Assembly (NCBI GenBank): GCA_045632125.1
Contig: JAZQWC010000004.1
Coordinates: 1-19,821 of the forward strand
From: CALWPV01 sp045632125
Lineage (GTDB): Bacteria; Bacillota; Clostridia; Lachnospirales; Bianqueaceae
DNA length: 19,821 nt
Reading direction: 5' to 3'
Below, one piece after another: positions 15,170-19,821 of the stretch. The stretch's first letter is position 1. Each line of letters begins with the position of its first letter. Under the pieces are notes generated by a model. That model did no database searches. It saw only the letters and a list, made by a program, of their open reading frames with translations, and was not told the DNA's origin. The position numbers and the translations under genes were made by a program.

Positions 15170-16189
15170 ATGTTGAAACTCTTGGTAACTATGCCGGTTG
15201 GAGCCGTAAAAGATTCTTTTTTAAATGAAGAAACGAAACAGCTTTTAGAACAGCATTTTGATGTATCTTATAACCCAATGGAACGAAATTATACAGCTGA
15301 GGAACTGGCAGAGGCAGCGAAAAATTATACCATTCTTGTTACCGGCTGGGGCACACCTCATTTGGGGAATACAGGGCTATTAACAAAGGAAAGTGAATTA
15401 AAGCTAGTGGCGCACACCGGCGGAAGTGTGGGGGATTTGGTAGACCATACTGCCTTCGAAAATGGAATCACTGTTATCAGCGGTAATGAATTGTATGCTG
15501 AATCCACTGCGGAAGGTGCACTGGCGTATATGTTAACAGCTCTTCGTCATATCCCGGATGATGTAGCCAATATGAAAATTCCGGGCTATTGGAAAACCGA
15601 AGGGAAAAATCCTACTGCCGGCTTGTTTGAACGGCAGATCGGAATCGTAGGCGTTGGCGCGGTAGCTCGTAATTTAATGCGCTTTTTGAAACCCTTTCGT
15701 GTTCAATTGAAAGTGTACGATACCTATACGATCGATTCTGAATTTCTGCAGGAAGTGAATGCCGTACAGACCGATTTGGAGGATATCTTCCGGACCTGTT
15801 CTGTAATTTCGATACATGCATCTCTGACACCTCACACAAAAGGGCTGATCGGCAAGAAGTATTTTAAACTAATGCAGGAAAATGCAATTTTCGTAAATTC
15901 AGCCCGTGGTGCCATCGTGGTGGAAGAGGAGTTGATCGAGGCGCTGCAGACTCAAAATATTCGTGCTATTTTGGATGTGTATACGGTGGAACCTCTTCCG
16001 GCAGAAAGTCCATTGCGAACTCTGGATAATGCATATCTTGTGCCGCATCACGGTGGCCCGACCATTGATCGCCGCAGTGGTATCGGCAGAGCAATTTGTG
16101 AGGATATTTTGCGCTTTGCGCAGGGACAGTCTCTTCGTTATGAGATCAAAGCCGAGCAAGCGGCACGCATGACGACTCATAATAGCTAA
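15170..16189 (+). CDS. D-isomer-specific 2-hydroxyacid dehydrogenase
   Basis: 339-residue cytoplasmic NAD(P)-dependent enzyme that reduces a 2-oxoacid to a D-2-hydroxyacid or the reverse. Seen: nucleotide-binding GIVGVGAVARNL (GxGxxx at 161-166), an acidic residue D184 after the second strand (NAD preference), and the catalytic residues of the family: R246 in NSARG, E274 in YTVEP, and the general-acid His in VPHHGG (293 or 294). Most family members have a single His followed by a small residue; HH is slightly unusual. Substrate is not deducible. Genes for a sugar isomerase-like barrel and an amidase follow 10 nt later, suggesting degradation of a hydroxy-acid or sugar-acid amide. First gene of its operon. 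Confidence 0.88.
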   Translation: MLKLLVTMPVGAVKDSFLNEETKQLLEQHFDVSYNPMERNYTAEELAEAAKNYTILVTGWGTPHLGNTGLLTKESELKLVAHTGGSVGDLVDHTAFENGITVISGNELYAESTAEGALAYMLTALRHIPDDVANMKIPGYWKTEGKNPTAGLFERQIGIVGVGAVARNLMRFLKPFRVQLKVYDTYTIDSEFLQEVNAVQTDLEDIFRTCSVISIHASLTPHTKGLIGKKYFKLMQENAIFVNSARGAIVVEEELIEALQTQNIRAILDVYTVEPLPAESPLRTLDNAYLVPHHGGPTIDRRSGIGRAICEDILRFAQGQSLRYEIKAEQAARMTTHNS

Positions 16190-16199
16190 GGAGGCGGCA

Positions 16200-17027
16200 A
16201 TGAAAAGAGCATTTAGTACCTTATGCTGTTTATCTTATAATATAGAAGAAATTTTTCAACTTGCTAAAGGTTTGTACATGGATGGTGTGGAACTGCGATT
16301 GGATATGGAACGTATCCGTGCGTGGCACGAAAACGACGAAGTATATACCTCGATTCGGCAGTGGCCGTCACAGGGTCTTGTCGTAACCGATATTGCAGCA
16401 AGTATTTCGGTGCGATGTTATGACGAGGTCATAATTGATGATGCTAAACTATGCATTGATGTGGCAGCCGGGATCGGGACAAAGGCGGTTCGGGTATTTG
16501 CCGGTGCCAATCGTAAACGATTTTCTGATAGAGTGGAAAATGATGAAATAGGAATTGTGAAAGGACTCCGGGCAATCTGCAGCTATGCGGCAGAAAAACA
16601 GGTTGAAATTTGGTTGGAAACACATAGTAGTCTGTCGGCAGCAGCTGCAGCACGAAACGTGTGGAAGTTAGTGAATATGCCAAATTTAAAGATCCTGTGG
16701 GATGTCATGCATTCCGTGGAGTTTCATGAAACCCTAGATGAATCCTTAAAGGCGCTGCAGGACTGTTTGGCTCATGTGCATTGGAAGGATGGCAGACCGG
16801 CGGAAGATGCAGATCTGTGTGAATACACACATACCGATTTGGGAGATGGAGTTATGTCGCTTCCAAAATTGGTGAGAAAACTGGATGAAATTGGTTATAA
16901 AGGTTATGTATCCTTAGAGTGGGAATCGCCGTGGCGAGCTGAGATTCGTGATCTGTACTCGGATCCGACTGTGCTTCTGGCGCGCTTTAATGAATTAATG
17001 GAAGAAGCAGAGGTGCAAAGAGTATGA
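16200..17027 (+). CDS. Xylose-isomerase-like TIM barrel (sugar phosphate isomerase/epimerase family)
   Basis: 275-residue TIM-barrel protein of the AP-endonuclease-2/xylose-isomerase-like superfamily, which includes hydroxypyruvate isomerase, 3-dehydroshikimate dehydratase and various epimerases. Metal-binding candidates in the expected order: E140 (IWLETHSS), D168 with H171 (LWDVMHS), H192/H194 (AHVHWKD), and E240/E242 (LEWES). DGVELR near residue 28 is the usual first-strand motif. The ribosome site GGAGG precedes the ATG. It overlaps the next gene by 4 nt (ATGA), implying coupled translation. The exact reaction is not recognisable; isomerisation or epimerisation of an oxo- or hydroxy-acid fits its neighbours. 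Confidence 0.82.
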   Translation: MKRAFSTLCCLSYNIEEIFQLAKGLYMDGVELRLDMERIRAWHENDEVYTSIRQWPSQGLVVTDIAASISVRCYDEVIIDDAKLCIDVAAGIGTKAVRVFAGANRKRFSDRVENDEIGIVKGLRAICSYAAEKQVEIWLETHSSLSAAAAARNVWKLVNMPNLKILWDVMHSVEFHETLDESLKALQDCLAHVHWKDGRPAEDADLCEYTHTDLGDGVMSLPKLVRKLDEIGYKGYVSLEWESPWRAEIRDLYSDPTVLLARFNELMEEAEVQRV

Positions 17028-17938
17028 AAGTTATAACTCTTGGAATTAATGAAAGTTTTCATGCAGGAAAATCACTGCAGGAGATGTTAGACTGGTCGGT
17101 GTCTCAGTGTTATAATCTGAAGAGTCAGAAGCCCGATCTAATCGTATTTCCTGAGGTGTTGTTTCGAATGCCACCTTTTGACATGAGTTTGTGGAATCCG
17201 TTTTTCAGCGTTGCAATAGAAGCCTTTGCTAAGGCTGCGCGTGAGATTGGATGTTACATTGTATATAACTGGTATGAGCCTCATGAAGTGGATGCCGAAA
17301 AGAGATACAATACAACTGTTATGCTGAACAAGCAAGGAGAGTTGGTGACAAAGTATCGCAAGATGCATACTGTATATGAAGAGTGTGAAGGACGAAGAGT
17401 AGTGCCTGGATCTGAAGTTTGCGTAGTGGATACTGAGTTTGGACGTATTGGTTTTGCTACCTGCTTTGATATTGGCTGGCGTGATCTTTGGGAGGAACTG
17501 GAAAAGAAGGGAGCACAAGCGGTAATCTGGACATCTGCTTATGATGGAGGAAATCTTCTGGAATCCTATGCGGCCATTCATATGTATTGGGTTATCTCTT
17601 CAGTGCGTACATATCATGCCCGCATCATCGATCCGTTAGGGCGGACTGTGGCGGAATCGGCTCGTTGGGATACCTGTGCGCTTGCAGATATTGATCTGCA
17701 GACCGAGGTGTTCCACATTGATCGTCAGTATAAAAAGATCGATGATGTACGCCGTGTTTTAGGTGATAAGGTAGAAATCCATACTCTGTCGGAGGCTAAT
17801 GTATTTACGATTTCATCGAAGGATCCTGCTTGGCCGATGGAGCGTATTAAAAAAGAGTTTGGTTTGATGAATTATCGTGATTATCATGCTGAAGCAACGG
17901 AAAAACAAAACGAATGGCGAAAAAAATATTCCATTTAA
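17024..17938 (+). CDS. Carbon-nitrogen hydrolase (nitrilase superfamily amidase)
   Basis: 304-residue cytoplasmic amidase-type enzyme. The Glu-Lys-Cys triad is complete: E44 in VFPEVLF, K113 in KYRKMH, and C147 in GFATCFDIGWRDLWEE; the second conserved Glu is E120 (YEECEGR). Length and fold order match the superfamily. These enzymes hydrolyse amides, N-carbamoyl compounds or nitriles through a thioester on the cysteine. Tight coupling to the TIM barrel and the D-hydroxyacid dehydrogenase suggests that it releases ammonia from an amide precursor of their substrate, which is inference. Last gene of the operon, before a shared terminator. Confidence 0.87.
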   Translation: MKVITLGINESFHAGKSLQEMLDWSVSQCYNLKSQKPDLIVFPEVLFRMPPFDMSLWNPFFSVAIEAFAKAAREIGCYIVYNWYEPHEVDAEKRYNTTVMLNKQGELVTKYRKMHTVYEECEGRRVVPGSEVCVVDTEFGRIGFATCFDIGWRDLWEELEKKGAQAVIWTSAYDGGNLLESYAAIHMYWVISSVRTYHARIIDPLGRTVAESARWDTCALADIDLQTEVFHIDRQYKKIDDVRRVLGDKVEIHTLSEANVFTISSKDPAWPMERIKKEFGLMNYRDYHAEATEKQNEWRKKYSI

Positions 17939-17970
17939 GACAGCTAATGCAATAGATACACAAAGCCAAA

Positions 17971-18016
17971 AAAGAACCTCTCAGCGCATACTACGGTAGC
18001 GCGAAAGAGGTTCTTT
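17971..18016. terminator. Bidirectional terminator between convergent genes
   Basis: Eleven-base arms AAAGAACCTCT (17971-17981) and AGAGGTTCTTT (18006-18016), with an inner GCGC/GCGC pairing. On the minus strand the stem is followed by a T6 tract, which serves the DUF2804 gene. On the plus strand the T-rich stretch up to 18027 serves the amidase operon. Confidence 0.88.
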
Positions 18017-18025
18017 CTTGTATTT

Positions 18026-19057
18026 TTACCATTTATTTTCTACTTTTTCAGCGAAGCCAAATAGATTTTTTACATTGAGTTTAGTTCCGTCATCTAATAT
18101 GACAGTACCATTGAAATAACCAAAGACTTGATGTTGATCACTTTTCAAAACCTTGAAATCGGTACAGGAAGCACGATCGATTACGGGAGAGAAAGCCATA
18201 ATAAAACGACCATCATCGCTGGAAAAGGTCCAGGGACGCAAATAATCTTCCTTTCCGTTTTTCATGGGAATATTGAACATGACCTGTGAAAGCTTGTGGG
18301 CTTTTCCGTTATAGAATAGCATATTTTCGCTGGCAGCAGATGTGTCGCCAAATCCGTAGCCAATATTGAATCCAAAATCTATGCCATCGACTAAACCGGA
18401 AGCGGAACCCCAATACCAAGTATTGTGATATGTCCAAACACCGCGGCCCCAGTCCAGCACCCCGAAGGATTCTGCAGGATCAAACTCGTAAAGTTCATTA
18501 CCGATGGTTACTTTGCCGGAAACACGCATGCAATTGATTTTCTGATTGTAGTAAAAATGACCTTTCTTCTTAAACGGTGTACAGATTACGATGGATTCGT
18601 CCGGTTCATGGTCCAATATTATATCAATATCAATGGGAACTCCATCCTTAAAGTCATCCATATGGGCTGTTAAATGACGTTTACCCGGAGTGACATCGAA
18701 GGTCAGTTTATATCCTTTACCAGATATGGTCGACACACCGGTCGTCGAAGTGGGAGGTAATGCAGTTTTACCCATAGGAAAAATGCGCATGGGACTTTTG
18801 GTAATTTCCCAAGGAGTTCCTTGGAAAGACAAGAAGGAGATGGAATCTAAACCCATGTAGCTATTGTCAGCAATGGTAAGAGCGACGCCAAAACGATTAT
18901 TTCCTGCGTAATAGTAATCCCACTCCTTAAGGCGAGTGAGGCCGCCTTTTACCGCTTTGCGGTCATAAATAGGTAAAAGATGTTTGGCAAAGCCAGCCTG
19001 AGTTAAGTTTCCGTTACGGTCGAGTAGGGGCGATGCCTGTGTAATTTCTCTTTGCAT
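18026..19057 (-). CDS. DUF2804 family protein
   Basis: 343-residue protein recognised as DUF2804 by its overall pattern: N-terminal segment on an asymmetric start, aromatic-rich beta strands, and the block GVLDWGRGVW followed by HNTWYWGSASG near the middle. No signal peptide or membrane segment is seen, so it is probably cytoplasmic. Function is not established for the family; the fold is thought to be beta-rich and lipocalin-like, which I state with caution. The ribosome site AAGGAGGG (plus-strand 19063-19070) lies 5 nt before the ATG. It is transcribed alone, convergent with the amidase operon and divergent from the gene at 19148. Confidence 0.8.
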   Translation of the reverse strand: MQREITQASPLLDRNGNLTQAGFAKHLLPIYDRKAVKGGLTRLKEWDYYYAGNNRFGVALTIADNSYMGLDSISFLSFQGTPWEITKSPMRIFPMGKTALPPTSTTGVSTISGKGYKLTFDVTPGKRHLTAHMDDFKDGVPIDIDIILDHEPDESIVICTPFKKKGHFYYNQKINCMRVSGKVTIGNELYEFDPAESFGVLDWGRGVWTYHNTWYWGSASGLVDGIDFGFNIGYGFGDTSAASENMLFYNGKAHKLSQVMFNIPMKNGKEDYLRPWTFSSDDGRFIMAFSPVIDRASCTDFKVLKSDQHQVFGYFNGTVILDDGTKLNVKNLFGFAEKVENKW

Positions 19058-19088
19058 AAAATCCCTCCTTATGATATAGTATGGATAT

Positions 19089-19097
19089 ATTGTACCA
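19089..19097 (-). promoter_or_regulatory. Probable extended -10 promoter of the DUF2804 gene
   Basis: Read on the minus strand the sequence is TGGTACAAT, an extended -10 (TGn then TACAAT). It lies about 30 nt before the start codon. No good -35 was found at the normal distance, which extended -10 promoters tolerate. Confidence 0.5.
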
Positions 19098-19134
19098 CAG
19101 TTCTTGTAATCAAACCACGTAATTTACAAGGAAG

Positions 19135-19140
19135 AAAGGA
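19135..19140 (+). promoter_or_regulatory. Ribosome binding site fixing the 19148 start
   Basis: AAAGGA lies 7 nt before ATG 19148. An in-frame ATG at 19052 would start inside the oppositely transcribed gene and has no ribosome site, so 19148 is used. Confidence 0.7.
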
Positions 19141-19147
19141 TATATAT

Positions 19148-19723
19148 ATGAAGAAATTTGTTTTTAATCAGAATGAGATACTGGATGAGTTTGAATATGC
19201 CTATTCACCGGCATGCAAAGATCATGTGCAGTTTGATCAGCATGCCGATTGCATAGCAAATTATAAGGAAGAAACTCCGGATGATTTTGCGTATGTAAGT
19301 GTGATTCATAAGGAAAAATGCGCCGCGGGCGCAAAAGTAACAATCAAATGTGCTTTCGGAAAATTCGGTGCTCCGCTTATGGTGTTCACTAATGATGTGT
19401 CGTCCAATCAAGATGGAAGTAAATTGTACGGATTGCATTTTGAAGTGGTAGCCTATGAGAATGGATGTAACATCTGGCATATTGTACCGGATCCTTCCAA
19501 TACAGAACGTCCAATCAAAACTACTAAAGTTGCCTTTGAAGAGTTTACGATTCAAGAGAATGAATTGATTGAAATTGGGGTATACTTTGAAAAAGGAAGA
19601 ATTGTGTCTGTAATAAATGGTCATGAAATCATTTGTGAAAATGAAGATATTCCTGAAGAGTTTTACGTAGGTTTTACAGGATGTGAAGGTCCGAATCGTT
19701 TTTATGAAATGATTATTGAGTGA
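19148..19723 (+). CDS. Hypothetical protein, probable beta-sandwich (concanavalin-like) fold
   Basis: 191-residue protein that I do not recognise. It starts with MKKFVFNQNE and shows alternating hydrophobic beta-strand patterns, many aromatic residues and few helices. The closing strand VGFTGCEGPNRFYEM is reminiscent of jelly-roll domains such as LamG or glycoside-hydrolase-16-like proteins. There is no signal peptide, so it is probably cytoplasmic. It is divergent from the DUF2804 gene across 90 nt. No catalytic residues can be proposed. No terminator is evident after it; a short inverted repeat GTGCA-AAG-TGCAC follows but has no T-tract. Confidence 0.7.
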   Translation: MKKFVFNQNEILDEFEYAYSPACKDHVQFDQHADCIANYKEETPDDFAYVSVIHKEKCAAGAKVTIKCAFGKFGAPLMVFTNDVSSNQDGSKLYGLHFEVVAYENGCNIWHIVPDPSNTERPIKTTKVAFEEFTIQENELIEIGVYFEKGRIVSVINGHEIICENEDIPEEFYVGFTGCEGPNRFYEMIIE

Positions 19724-19811
19724 TTATTAGTGCAAAGTGCACAACTGAAACGAGTTTTGATTGTGCGCAATAGACTAAAGGAACCAAAGTAAAAAAAGTT
19801 GAAAAAAGTCG

Positions 19812-19821
19812 TTGACAAAGC
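19812..19821 (+). promoter_or_regulatory. Start of a strong promoter, cut by the window end
   Basis: A perfect TTGACA (19812-19817) is preceded by two A-tracts (A7 and A6 between about 19790 and 19808) that resemble an UP element. The -10 box would lie beyond the window. Promoters of this form often drive rRNA or tRNA operons in Firmicutes, but the downstream gene is not visible. Confidence 0.5.

Overview
The window looks like a chromosomal segment from a strictly anaerobic, fermentative low-to-mid-GC Firmicute (Bacillota). The evidence is strong AAGGAGG ribosome sites, TTGxxx-N17-TATAAT promoters, and a gene set full of iron-sulfur and heterodisulfide-reductase proteins with no respiratory membrane complex. 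A Negativicutes-type succinate/propionate fermenter would fit, but that is inference and no marker gene here proves it.

Layout. (1) 1-2025: the 3' part of a Zn/Cd-type P1B ATPase whose N-terminus is a tandem His/Asp/Cys metal-binding repeat; a clear terminator follows. (2) 2135-4685: a consensus promoter and a leader of about 170 nt precede an LDH-fold dehydrogenase carrying the malate-specificity arginine, followed by class II fumarase. (3) 4686-4859: an unusual hairpin-rich leader. (4) 4860-15019: one tightly packed operon, often with overlapping genes. It encodes HdrB, HdrC, HdrA, FlxD(MvhD-like), FlxC, FlxB, FlxA, a fumarate-reductase-type iron-sulfur protein, a fumarate-reductase-type flavoprotein and an AspT/SucE-like exporter, and it ends at a strong terminator. 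(5) 15105-17938: a second promoter drives a D-2-hydroxyacid dehydrogenase, a xylose-isomerase-like TIM barrel protein and a nitrilase-superfamily amidase. (6) 18026-19057 (minus): a DUF2804 protein, convergent with the previous operon across a shared bidirectional terminator. (7) 19148-19723: an unrecognised probable beta-sandwich protein. (8) The last bases hold a perfect TTGACA -35 box behind A-tracts, the start of another strong promoter.

How the genes work together. Malate dehydrogenase, fumarase and a soluble fumarate reductase form the reductive branch oxaloacetate -> malate -> fumarate -> succinate, and the AspT-family carrier could export the product or exchange it for a C4 substrate. 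The striking part is that the fumarate reductase has no membrane anchor and no quinone partner. It is encoded with a complete NADH-oxidising FlxABCD-HdrABC set. The simplest model is a cytoplasmic, flavin-based electron-bifurcating NADH:fumarate/ferredoxin oxidoreductase. HdrB would play the part of the HdrB-like domain of methanogen thiol:fumarate reductase (TfrB) or of SdhE/MfrE. That model is inferred from gene content and motifs; no activity can be read from sequence. Codon use in 2338-15019 is strongly biased (GCT, CTG, CGT, GGT), suggesting high expression and a central role in energy metabolism. The genes from 15170 onward use a visibly more mixed set of codons.
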